Assembly (NCBI GenBank): GCA_001919995.1
Contig: MNIY01000113.1
Span: 1 to 20,191 of the forward strand
From: Ktedonobacter sp. 13_1_20CM_4_53_11
GTDB lineage: Bacteria > Chloroflexota > Ktedonobacteria > Ktedonobacterales > Ktedonobacteraceae
Reading direction: 5' to 3'
DNA: 20,191 nt
Below the pieces are notes generated by a model. That model worked only from the letters and a program-made list of their open reading frames with translations, was not told the origin of the DNA and did not search any database. Made by a program: the position numbers and the translations under genes. Shown here piece after piece: positions 6,150 to 12,653 of the stretch (within the stretch, counting starts at the first letter, position 1; each line of letters opens with the position of its first letter).

Positions 6150-8093
6150 CTAAACATCGAGCGTTGTGATATCGCCAACGGGTTCACCCAGTTCTCTGGC
6201 CCGGACAACGCGGCGCATAATTTTGCCGGAGCGAGTTTTGGGCAAGCTTGTCACAAATTCAAGCTCGTCTGGTGTAGCCAGTGGGCCAACTAAAGTACGA
6301 ACATGTCTTTTGAGCTCCACCGCCAGGGACTCCGTAGGCTCAACACCATTTCTGAGGATTACAAACACCTTGACGTGCTCGCCTTTTACCTCATCCGGCT
6401 TTCCGATTGCCGCAGCTTCTGCAACCGCAGGATGGCTGACCAGGCTTGACTCGATCTCCATAGAACCCAGGCGGTGTCCACTGACCTTGATCACATCGTC
6501 CACGCGACCTTGAATACGGAAGTAGCCCATCTTATCCATCGTCGCAGCGTCACCTGCAAAGTACACATCCGGGATCGTCTCCCAATAGGTCTTATAACGG
6601 TCAGGGTCGCCAAAAATCGTGCGCATCTGGGCTGGCCACGGATGGCGAATGATCAAAAACCCACCGTGTTCCGGACCAACAGGTTTGCCATCCTTGTTTA
6701 CCACATCAGCTTCGATCGTGGGAAGCGGTCGACTTGCGCTCCCAGGCTTGAGCGGCAATATAGGTGTCGGACTAATCAGGATCATACCGGTCTCGGTCTG
6801 CCACCAGGTATCCATAATGGGCAATTCGTTGTGACCGATGTTCTTGCGATACCACATCCACGCCTCTGGATTGATCGGTTCACCCACGGTACCAAGGATG
6901 CGCAAGCTTGATAGGTCGTGCCTGGCAGGTAATTCTTCCCCAAAGCGCATCAAACTACGAATAGCAGTAGGAGCAGTATAGATGATGTTTACCTTGTACT
7001 TCTCGACAATACTCCAGAAGCGGTCAGCGGCAGGGTAGGTCGGTATACCCTCAAACAGGACAATACTCGCGGCATTCGTCATTGGGCCATAAATAGTGTA
7101 GCTATGACCCGTCACCCAACCAATGTCGGCTGTACACCAGAAAACGTCGCTCGGTTTGATATCAAACACGAATTTAGTGGTAGCATAGCAGCCTACTGCA
7201 TAGCCGCCATGGACGTGTACAACTCCCTTTGGCTTACCAGTACTACCGCTGGTGTAGAGAATGTAGAGCATATCCTCGCTATCCACCGGTTCGCAAGGAA
7301 CAACGGTATCCTCGGGAATATCATTCAGCAGGACATCCAGGTACACATCGCGGCCCTCAGCCATGGGTACTTCAAACCCTGTATGCCGTTGGACAAACAC
7401 CTTTTCAATTGTAGGAGTTTCGGCAACAGCTTCGTCGGCAATTTTCTTGAGCTCAATAACTTTACCGCCGCGATAGCCACCATCGGCTGTAATGAGTACT
7501 TTGGCATCACAGTCATTCATGCGGTCGCGCAGAGAACTGGCTGCAAACCCTCCAAACACTACCATGTGGGGAGCCCCCAGGCGTGCGCATGCTAGCACTG
7601 ACGCCGCCATCTCAGGGATCATTGGCATATATATCGCCACACGTTCGCCCTTCTTCACGCCCTGGTTTTGTAACACTTTCGCCACCCGGTTCGTCAGGAC
7701 GTACATCTCTTTATACGTGTAGGCGCGGCTTGAGCCGTCGTCACCTTCCCAGTAAAATGCAACTTTGTCCTCTATAGGGGTACCCATGTACCTGTCCAGG
7801 CAGTTATAGGCGATGTTAAACTTGCCATCCGTAAACCACTTGAAGAAAGGCTTGTCTGTCCATTCAAAGGTCGATTTCCACGGTTCAAACCAGTGCAGTT
7901 CTTTCGCCATATCGTTCCAAAACTCGAAGCGATTCGCTAATGACCACCGGTAAAATGCCTCGTAATCATCGAAGCCTTTAGACTTCATGTATGCGGTGAT
8001 GTTCGCATTTTTTACAATATCCTCGGGTGGTGGAAATAACCGCTCTTCAATGAGGATGTTGTCGGTATGCTCGAAACTGAGATTGCTGCTCAT
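6150..8093 (-). CDS. acsA: acetyl-CoA synthetase (AMP-forming)
   Basis: A 647-residue cytosolic enzyme of the ANL superfamily with the standard Acs length. It activates acetate with ATP and CoA through acetyl-AMP. Visible motifs are the P-loop-like YTSGSTGKPKG (280-290), DTWWQTETG (the acyl-pocket/adenylate motif with the Acs-typical Trp), YFAGDAATMDKMGYFRIQGRVDDVIKVSGHR (split over the hinge) and PKTRSGKIMRR near the end. Lys624 in that last motif is the catalytic lysine that Pat-type acetyltransferases modify in Acs. AGGAGG lies 10 bases before ATG 8093. The gene has its own promoter (8248-8277) and terminator. Between phaC and phaJ it could feed acetyl-CoA to PHA or recover acetate, but a general role is equally possible. 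Confidence 0.95.
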   Translation of the reverse strand: MSSNLSFEHTDNILIEERLFPPPEDIVKNANITAYMKSKGFDDYEAFYRWSLANRFEFWNDMAKELHWFEPWKSTFEWTDKPFFKWFTDGKFNIAYNCLDRYMGTPIEDKVAFYWEGDDGSSRAYTYKEMYVLTNRVAKVLQNQGVKKGERVAIYMPMIPEMAASVLACARLGAPHMVVFGGFAASSLRDRMNDCDAKVLITADGGYRGGKVIELKKIADEAVAETPTIEKVFVQRHTGFEVPMAEGRDVYLDVLLNDIPEDTVVPCEPVDSEDMLYILYTSGSTGKPKGVVHVHGGYAVGCYATTKFVFDIKPSDVFWCTADIGWVTGHSYTIYGPMTNAASIVLFEGIPTYPAADRFWSIVEKYKVNIIYTAPTAIRSLMRFGEELPARHDLSSLRILGTVGEPINPEAWMWYRKNIGHNELPIMDTWWQTETGMILISPTPILPLKPGSASRPLPTIEADVVNKDGKPVGPEHGGFLIIRHPWPAQMRTIFGDPDRYKTYWETIPDVYFAGDAATMDKMGYFRIQGRVDDVIKVSGHRLGSMEIESSLVSHPAVAEAAAIGKPDEVKGEHVKVFVILRNGVEPTESLAVELKRHVRTLVGPLATPDELEFVTSLPKTRSGKIMRRVVRARELGEPVGDITTLDV

Positions 8094-8127
8094 GCCAGGT
8101 TGTCCTCCTAACTCTGCTCTAAAAATA

Positions 8128-8244
8128 CTACTTCATGTAAAAGTCACCATTGACGTTGAGCATCTGACCCGTGATGTAGTTGCCATCCACAATCAGGTAG
8201 CGGATGGCACGAGCTATTTCTTGGGAATGCCAACCGGATTTGTT
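8128..8244 (-). pseudogene. C-terminal remnant of a PhaB-type acetoacetyl-CoA / 3-oxoacyl reductase
   Basis: A 37-residue frame ending at TAG (8128-8130) reads SQEIARAIRYLIVDGNYITG and then QMLNVNGDFYMK. This is the C-terminal pattern of SDR reductases of the PhaB/FabG group (PEEIA..V.FL....yITGq.l.VNGg.ym). An in-frame TAA stands at 8245-8247 and there is no start codon, Rossmann region or catalytic YxxxK, so the rest is gone. PhaB reduces acetoacetyl-CoA to (R)-3-hydroxybutyryl-CoA for PHA synthase, and the remnant lies directly after phaC in the same direction, where phaB is often found. It now forms part of the acsA leader. Similarity is read by eye; PhaB versus FabG cannot be settled from the tail alone. 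Confidence 0.7.
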
Positions 8245-8247
8245 TTA

Positions 8248-8277
8248 ATAGTACTTGATTGCACATACGAATGTCAA
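8248..8277 (-). promoter_or_regulatory. predicted acsA promoter at the edge of the phaB remnant
   Basis: Minus strand TTGACA (8272-8277), 18-base spacer, TACTAT (8248-8253). It lies 9 bases past the phaC terminator and directly upstream of the reductase remnant, so the acsA transcript should carry the remnant in a leader of about 150 bases. Confidence 0.6.
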
Positions 8278-8286
8278 CATAAAAGC

Positions 8287-8338
8287 AGAATAAAGCAGGC
8301 TCTCACAGGTAACTACCCCTGAGAGCCTGCTTTATTCT
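8287..8338 (-). terminator. phaC terminator, 19-bp perfect stem
   Basis: Arms 8287-8305 and 8320-8338 are exact reverse complements. On the minus strand the stem is followed by TGCTTTTATG. It lies 16 bases after the phaC stop codon and ends the PHA synthase unit. Confidence 0.8.
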
Positions 8339-8353
8339 CTACGCAGAGATACT

Positions 8354-9421
8354 TTAATTCGAGTGGAGTTCCAGCCAGTTGCTGACCTTCGGCCAGAGCG
8401 TTTTCTTAGCCTCTGATCCGGTTAACAGCCCGACATGCCCAGCATCAAGAACAAAAAATTCTTTATCGTCGCTCGAGATAAGATTCATGGTGGCTTCTGC
8501 CTGTGGGAGAGTACAGATATGGTCCTTCTTCCCTGCGATATTCAGAACAGAGCAGCTGATCTTAGAGAGATCTACACGCTGCCCTCGAAGCTTGATTTCA
8601 CCCTTGACAAGCTTGTTTTGCTGGTAAAATTCGCGAATCCACTGGCGAAATGCTGCACCGGGGAAAGGTATACCGTCGTTTACCCACTTGTTCATGGCTA
8701 ACCAGGTATCCATTGATTTACCCTGCAAAATGCGATCCCACATCGTGACATAGGATCCCACGTAGTTGGTGACGGGTTTAGCCATACGATTTCCAGTGTC
8801 GATGAGTTCACCAGGAATATTCCTGAATGCCTCCACCATGTGATCCGGGTTAAAGAATTTTTCGCTAGTCCACAATCCATAGAGCCCCGTGTTCTTCTGG
8901 GAAAAATCAATAGGAGCAGTGAGCAGTATCAAATTTCTAAGGGGTTTGCCCGGGAAAAGTGCTGCGTACATTGCAGTCATCGTTCCGCCCATACAGTAAC
9001 CCAGTAGAGTAATCTCCTCAGCCTTAGATGTTCTCAGTACCTTTTTTACCGCGCGCGGTAAATAGTCCAGGACATAGTTTTCAAAGGTAAGATTGCTATC
9101 CTCGTCACCCGGTATTCCCCAGTCGAGCATGAAGACATCAAAGCCATTGTTCACCAGATGCTCTACGAGGCTGTTACCCGGTATCAGGTCTAACACATAG
9201 GGCCGATTGATGAGGGCATACACCAACAAAATCGGCACGGGAAACCTCTTTTCTATCGACGGTTCATAGTGGTAAAGCTTCGCCTTGTTCTTCGTCCAGA
9301 TTATCTCTTTTGGTGTCTGTCCCGTTTCAGCTCTCGCCCCTTCGAAAATAATCTGCATACCTGCCTTATACTTCTCGATATTGTTTTGTATATCATCTGT
9401 TATAGTATTTTCCCCGGTCAT
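8354..9421 (-). CDS. phaC: class III/IV-type polyhydroxyalkanoate synthase, catalytic subunit PhaC
   Basis: With start ATG 9421 the protein has 355 residues, the size of class III PhaC; AGGAGG lies five bases upstream of that ATG. A longer frame to 9472 would add 17 residues without support. The alpha/beta-hydrolase core shows the PHA-synthase lipase box GYCMGG with Cys143, Asp300 in KKDHIC and His329 in AGHVGLLTG, matching the Cys149/Asp302/His331 triad of Allochromatium PhaC. PVPILLVYALINRPYVLDL, close to the N-terminus, is also typical. The enzyme polymerises (R)-3-hydroxyacyl-CoA at the granule surface and needs a PhaE or PhaR partner, which is the next gene upstream (63-base gap). The short-chain monomer preference is inferred from class. 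Confidence 0.93.
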   Translation of the reverse strand: MTGENTITDDIQNNIEKYKAGMQIIFEGARAETGQTPKEIIWTKNKAKLYHYEPSIEKRFPVPILLVYALINRPYVLDLIPGNSLVEHLVNNGFDVFMLDWGIPGDEDSNLTFENYVLDYLPRAVKKVLRTSKAEEITLLGYCMGGTMTAMYAALFPGKPLRNLILLTAPIDFSQKNTGLYGLWTSEKFFNPDHMVEAFRNIPGELIDTGNRMAKPVTNYVGSYVTMWDRILQGKSMDTWLAMNKWVNDGIPFPGAAFRQWIREFYQQNKLVKGEIKLRGQRVDLSKISCSVLNIAGKKDHICTLPQAEATMNLISSDDKEFFVLDAGHVGLLTGSEAKKTLWPKVSNWLELHSN

Positions 9422-9484
9422 TTCGCCCTCCTCTTTGCTGCTATGTATCAACACTGATGATTTACTCTGCATGATTTACATAGT

Positions 9485-10117
9485 TTACTGAGCCTTCTTC
9501 TCAATATGATCCGCATGTTTTACAAGCTTCTCTATTGCTTCAAGCTTTTCCAGAACTGAGGAGAGAGTATCCAATTTCTTCTCAACGCGGCCCAGGCGAA
9601 CTTCTAGATCTGTCAGAGAGTCCCGCGTAGCCAGCTGTGAAGATCCATCCTTGATATCATCGAAGGCTTCATCAATGCGGTCAACCTTTTCCTCTAAAGC
9701 AATGATAATTTCAGCAACACGGACCAGGTCTGAGCGAGTGGGAAGTTGCAGATTTCTAAAATAATCTTCGTTGGCTCGACGAGTAACCATGTAATGACTC
9801 GTATAACTCTCCATGATTTGGCTGGCGTTTTCGACAAACTTCTCTTCCCCGATGATATCGCCAACAACTTTTGACCACGTTTCACTGGAGGCTTCATACC
9901 ACTGTTTGAAAAAAGTGTGCGGATCAGCAGGGGTTGTTCCTCCAGCAAGAATTTTAGCACGGTTCTCTTCCATCACCTTCAACCACTGAGCGGTAATACC
10001 CAGCGGATCTCCCTCCAGTTCCGCTGCTTTTGCCAGGGCTCCGGTTGTTGCTTCATACCATTGTCTCCAAAAATCCCTTGGATCCATTGGCCCCCGTGCC
10101 TTTGATTCTTCCGCCAT
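9485..10117 (-). CDS. phaE: PHA synthase accessory subunit, PhaE/PhaR-like
   Basis: The 210-residue protein carries the region shared by PhaE/PhaR and phasin-like partners, PTRSDLVRVAEIIIALEEKVD (126-146), followed by a heptad-rich coiled coil to the C-terminus. Its length is nearer to Bacillus PhaR (~200) than to the longer class III PhaE (~350), so the symbol is a best guess. The N-terminal half holds two copies of a Trp-rich segment, DPRDFWRQWYEA (12-23) and DPHTFFKQWYEA (65-76), a likely internal duplication that may contact PhaC or the granule. Start ATG 10117 follows GGAG; a longer frame to 10288 would run through the terminator hairpin and is rejected. It lies directly upstream of phaC and the two probably share a transcript. 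Confidence 0.8.
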   Translation of the reverse strand: MAEESKARGPMDPRDFWRQWYEATTGALAKAAELEGDPLGITAQWLKVMEENRAKILAGGTTPADPHTFFKQWYEASSETWSKVVGDIIGEEKFVENASQIMESYTSHYMVTRRANEDYFRNLQLPTRSDLVRVAEIIIALEEKVDRIDEAFDDIKDGSSQLATRDSLTDLEVRLGRVEKKLDTLSSVLEKLEAIEKLVKHADHIEKKAQ

Positions 10118-10155
10118 TATTAGCTGCTCCTTTAACACGTAGACTAGCATCATCA

Positions 10156-10166
10156 CATATAGTAAC
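10156..10166. promoter_or_regulatory. possible extra copy of the PHA promoter element upstream of phaE
   Basis: The 11 bases GTTACTATATG (minus strand here) are identical to the plus-strand sequence at 11001-11011 in the phasin promoter. The core is nearly palindromic, so orientation may not matter. It sits about 40 bases before the phaE start. Chance is not excluded. Confidence 0.25.
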
Positions 10167-10191
10167 TCATATATTGAAATACAACAAATAG

Positions 10192-10227
10192 CAAAGAGGG
10201 CCGGGGCTTTCGCCCTGACCCCCTTTG
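10192..10227 (-). terminator. hairpin between phasin and phaE (attenuating terminator)
   Basis: A GC-rich stem of about 16 pairs with wobbles and a GAAA loop (on the minus strand) lies 18 bases after the phasin stop, followed by a T-rich stretch. No convincing promoter lies between it and phaE, so partial read-through could set high phasin and lower synthase levels. Confidence 0.65.
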
Positions 10228-10244
10228 TGTGCGCTCTACATATA

Positions 10245-10865
10245 TTATTTGGTATTTTTTTGCGCGGCATTCTGTGCCTGGTGTGCATAGCTCTGAAAGG
10301 TATCTAGACCCTGTCGCGTGGACTTCTGGAAGGTCTCTGTTGCGCTTTGAAAGGCCTCCATGCTTTGCCGGGTGGCCGCCTCAACAGTGCTGAGGGCCTG
10401 CTGATAGAAAGAGAACGGGGAGCGGAAGTAGTCCGTGTAGACGTCTGCCGACTCACGTACCAGTTCCTTGAAGGCTTCTTGCTGCTTGCTGGTCTGCTGC
10501 TCCAACTCCTGAATCAGTGCCTGCGTGCTCTCAGCATGGCTCTTGAGCACCTCCATGCCATTCACTATCGTGCCTTGAGCATATTTCAGGTACTGCTCCT
10601 GAGCCGCAATAGCACTGTCAATCACGTTCTGGAAACCTCCTGGCTGCTTTTTAGACTGCTCCACTGCGCTCTGCATCAATGCAAGGACATTCTCGGCCTG
10701 GCTTCTCAGTACCTCAACACCGTTCGCGATTGTGCTCTGTGCATACTTTATGTTCCGCTCTTGAGCAGCTACTGCGCTTTCAGCAATTTTCTCGTTGGTC
10801 TCCTGAGCTGTTTTGACCATATTTAATACGGTCTCGTTAACCTCGTTTGCCTTTTTCTCTACCAT
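10245..10865 (-). CDS. phasin-family PHA granule-associated protein
   Basis: A 206-residue, Gln/Ala/Glu/Ser-rich protein expected to be almost entirely helical, with no signal peptide or membrane segment, as expected for phasins that coat PHA granules. It contains a clear tandem duplication of about 54 residues: SAVAAQERNIKYAQSTIANG (30-49) and SAIAAQEQYLKYAQGTIVNG (84-103), each followed by EVL[RK]S[QH]AE. Then comes DVYTDYFRSPFSFYQQAL (141-158), and after it 11-12-residue Phe-Gln repeats (MEAFQSATETFQKST). The start is supported by AAGGAG seven bases upstream of ATG 10865. Two promoters lie upstream, and the gene is followed by an attenuating hairpin and the synthase genes. Family assignment rests on composition, the phasin-like core and context. 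Confidence 0.75.
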   Translation of the reverse strand: MVEKKANEVNETVLNMVKTAQETNEKIAESAVAAQERNIKYAQSTIANGVEVLRSQAENVLALMQSAVEQSKKQPGGFQNVIDSAIAAQEQYLKYAQGTIVNGMEVLKSHAESTQALIQELEQQTSKQQEAFKELVRESADVYTDYFRSPFSFYQQALSTVEAATRQSMEAFQSATETFQKSTRQGLDTFQSYAHQAQNAAQKNTK

Positions 10866-10939
10866 TTCTTTGCTCCTTGTCGCTTTCTTCCTTCTTCGCA
10901 GATTTCTGCGATCGCTGGACTATGTAATCTTTTTTCACC

Positions 10940-10967
10940 TTTATAGTCTCGCACAAACTCGCGTCAA
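10940..10967 (-). promoter_or_regulatory. predicted proximal phasin promoter P2
   Basis: Minus strand TTGACG (10962-10967), 16-base spacer, TATAAA (10940-10945), about 75 bases before the ATG. A CATATAGA match lies just upstream of its -35 (10972-10979). The leader includes a small CGCAG/CTGCG hairpin (10897-10910). Confidence 0.5.
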
Positions 10968-11002
10968 GCAGTCTATATGAGAACTACGGAAAACCTTTTT
11001 GT

Positions 11003-11041
11003 TACTATATGCATTTTACATCTATATGCAAAAATTGTCAA
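11003..11041 (-). promoter_or_regulatory. phasin promoter P1 with GCATATAG elements
   Basis: Minus strand TTGACA (11036-11041), 17 bases, TAAAAT (11013-11018). GCATATAGATG fills the spacer (11019-11029) and GCATATAGTA overlaps the end of the -10 (11003-11012), 17 bases apart. The stretch ATGTAAAATGCATATAG differs by one base from the phaJ promoter (ATGTAATATGCATATAG). A bound regulator would block RNA polymerase. Confidence 0.65.
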
Positions 11042-11067
11042 GGGCTTTTAAGTGGGATTTCGGATGC

Positions 11068-11081
11068 TCACAAATTTGTGA
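11068..11081. promoter_or_regulatory. 14-bp perfect palindrome upstream of phasin P1
   Basis: TCACAAATTTGTGA is its own reverse complement and lies 27 bases upstream of the P1 -35. It could be an activator or repressor site, or simply AT-rich chance. It is also about 30 bases past the end of the PIG-V-like gene, where no other terminator is visible. Confidence 0.3.
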
Positions 11082-11111
11082 TGGTTGCGATACAACGGAA
11101 AAGGATTATGT

Positions 11112-12401
11112 TTATATAACCCAGTGGCCCGTCAAAAACTGAGTTAACAGGAAGAAAAGCACAGAGCCTGAAATCAAAAGGTAGCCGACATCGAGCGTCC
11201 GATTTTTGCCGATTGCAGCAAGCACGATGAATGCCGGAAATATCGGTAGCAAAAAACGAGCCATTGCTTGTAAGGGATAGAGGCCGGCAAACGGGAAGAG
11301 TTGCGGAAAAACAAAGAATGCTGCGGCAAATATGGCATAGACCCATAAGTCGCGCCGGAACTTCCAGGGGCCAACAAAGCCAAGAATAACCAGCACTACC
11401 ATGAATAGATCCGGTATTAGATCAAGAATGTTGCGCAAGGATTGGAAGCTAAGAACCCCTTGACTGATGATAATTGCATGGACCGTTCTGAGTACCGCAT
11501 AACCGGGAACGCTCAACTTGCGATCCCACCTCGCTTCCGCATGTGAGAAAGCAAGGGGATCATGGAAGAGATAATAGCAATAGAGTGCGAAGAGGCCAAT
11601 ACCTGCAATAATACAGAGACCACTGGCGATATCGAAACGCATATTCCTCAGTTTGAAGTCATGCTGCCGAAGGTATTCATAACAAAATGGTAGGAGTAGA
11701 AATAAGCCTGTCGGACGCGTTAAGACTGCTAGAGCGCCAAATATGCCGGCAAGCCACCAGCGACTATGGCGCATCTGATAGAAGCTGAGTAGGGTCAGAA
11801 AGAGGAAAAGCGACTCACTATAGACGGCGGCAAAGAAAAAAGCGGTGGGAAAAACAGAAAAATACAAAACGGTACGAGATGCCACCTCGTCATCAAAATC
11901 CTCCTGCACAACGCGATAGAGTACGACAAGCATCCCTAAACCAGAGAGGTTTGAGACGATGAGGCCAGCTATGAGGGGATCATGGACAAGAAACATCAAG
12001 CATCTAACAAGCAAAGGGTACAGGGGATAGAAAGCAGTTAACCACGAGACGCTGTAACCATTGACTGCCACCGCAATATAGTTATACGTATCCCAATGAA
12101 GCCATGACTGCCACAGGGTCGATATATTCAAATGCTGCGAAGAGAAATCCTTGATGCTAAATAAAACCGAAAGGCAGGTGATAATGAAAAATAACAAATG
12201 AATAGTGAAATAGGTAGGCAGGATGTTCTTGAAGGCAACATACCATCCCTTTAGAGAAGTTTCAGGCAAGAGAGATGCGCTAACGGTAGATGTTGGAAGA
12301 GAACTATCATCATTCAATGTAGGTCCATCCGTATCTTCTGGCTGAAGAACAGAGGTTAAAGGTAGCTGTTTCTGGATAGATTGAGCGGAAGTAGAGTCCA
12401 T
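11112..12401 (-). CDS. PIG-V-like / GT-C mannosyltransferase family membrane protein
   Basis: A 429-residue protein with a polar N-terminus of about 55 residues and about 9-10 membrane segments. The first periplasmic loop has HWDTYNYIAVAVNGY, with the acidic residue expected of GT-C glycosyltransferases that use lipid-phosphate sugar donors. Then follow FYPLYPLLVR, FPTAFFFAAVYSESLFLFLTL and LTRPTGLFLLLPF, the pattern of the PIG-V (GPI mannosyltransferase 2) family and its bacterial relatives. The bacterial substrate is unknown; a surface glycan or glycolipid is likely. ATG 12401 follows GGAGG; a TTG directly before it is the alternative. An extended -10 lies about 65 bases upstream. It is divergent from the trpS operon. 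Confidence 0.7.
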   Translation of the reverse strand: MDSTSAQSIQKQLPLTSVLQPEDTDGPTLNDDSSLPTSTVSASLLPETSLKGWYVAFKNILPTYFTIHLLFFIITCLSVLFSIKDFSSQHLNISTLWQSWLHWDTYNYIAVAVNGYSVSWLTAFYPLYPLLVRCLMFLVHDPLIAGLIVSNLSGLGMLVVLYRVVQEDFDDEVASRTVLYFSVFPTAFFFAAVYSESLFLFLTLLSFYQMRHSRWWLAGIFGALAVLTRPTGLFLLLPFCYEYLRQHDFKLRNMRFDIASGLCIIAGIGLFALYCYYLFHDPLAFSHAEARWDRKLSVPGYAVLRTVHAIIISQGVLSFQSLRNILDLIPDLFMVVLVILGFVGPWKFRRDLWVYAIFAAAFFVFPQLFPFAGLYPLQAMARFLLPIFPAFIVLAAIGKNRTLDVGYLLISGSVLFFLLTQFLTGHWVI

Positions 12402-12466
12402 CAATGGTTACTCCTCCATACAAAGTACAAATTAGCATAGTAATGAATGAGAGAATGACCCGAAAA

Positions 12467-12475
12467 ATTATAACA
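12467..12475 (-). promoter_or_regulatory. extended -10 promoter of the PIG-V-like gene
   Basis: Minus strand TGTTATAAT is a perfect extended -10 (TGn plus TATAAT). No convincing -35 is present, as often seen with extended -10 promoters. Confidence 0.5.
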
Positions 12476-12550
12476 ACCACGTTGATCTATTTTCTTAACG
12501 GAGCAGTCATATTTTCGTAATCCCGAAGAGCTATTAATAGGTGATAAGGG

Positions 12551-12605
12551 TGAGTTTCAAGTTGGCAAGCAGACGAGCAATCGCCAACTTGAAACTCAAT
12601 TTTTG
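12551..12605 (+). terminator. 16-bp perfect hairpin with T-run, upstream of the trpS promoter
   Basis: Arms 12551-12566 and 12583-12598 pair exactly around a 16-base loop, followed on the plus strand by ATTTTTG. It faces plus-strand transcription, yet no clear plus-strand gene precedes it. It ends about 15 bases before the trpS -35 and may insulate the operon. Confidence 0.6.
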
Positions 12606-12618
12606 GGCTTCAAAACAC

Positions 12619-12647
12619 TTGACACAACCGCAAATCACCCGTATACT
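12619..12647 (+). promoter_or_regulatory. trpS-trp operon promoter
   Basis: TTGACA (12619-12624), exactly 17 bases, TATACT (12642-12647). The expected start near 12654 gives a leader of about 400 bases that holds the T-box. Confidence 0.8.
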
Positions 12648-12653
12648 TGGCCT

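Noticed and set aside
10118..10288. 57-residue N-terminal extension of the PhaE/PhaR-like protein
   Set aside because: It would run through the hairpin after phasin and overlap the phasin 3' end; ATG 10117 has a ribosome site and begins the conserved sequence.
12404..12520. 38-codon plus-strand frame between the divergent promoters
   Set aside because: No ribosome site or recognised family, and it covers the minus-strand promoter and start codon region; kept only as part of the terminator observation.
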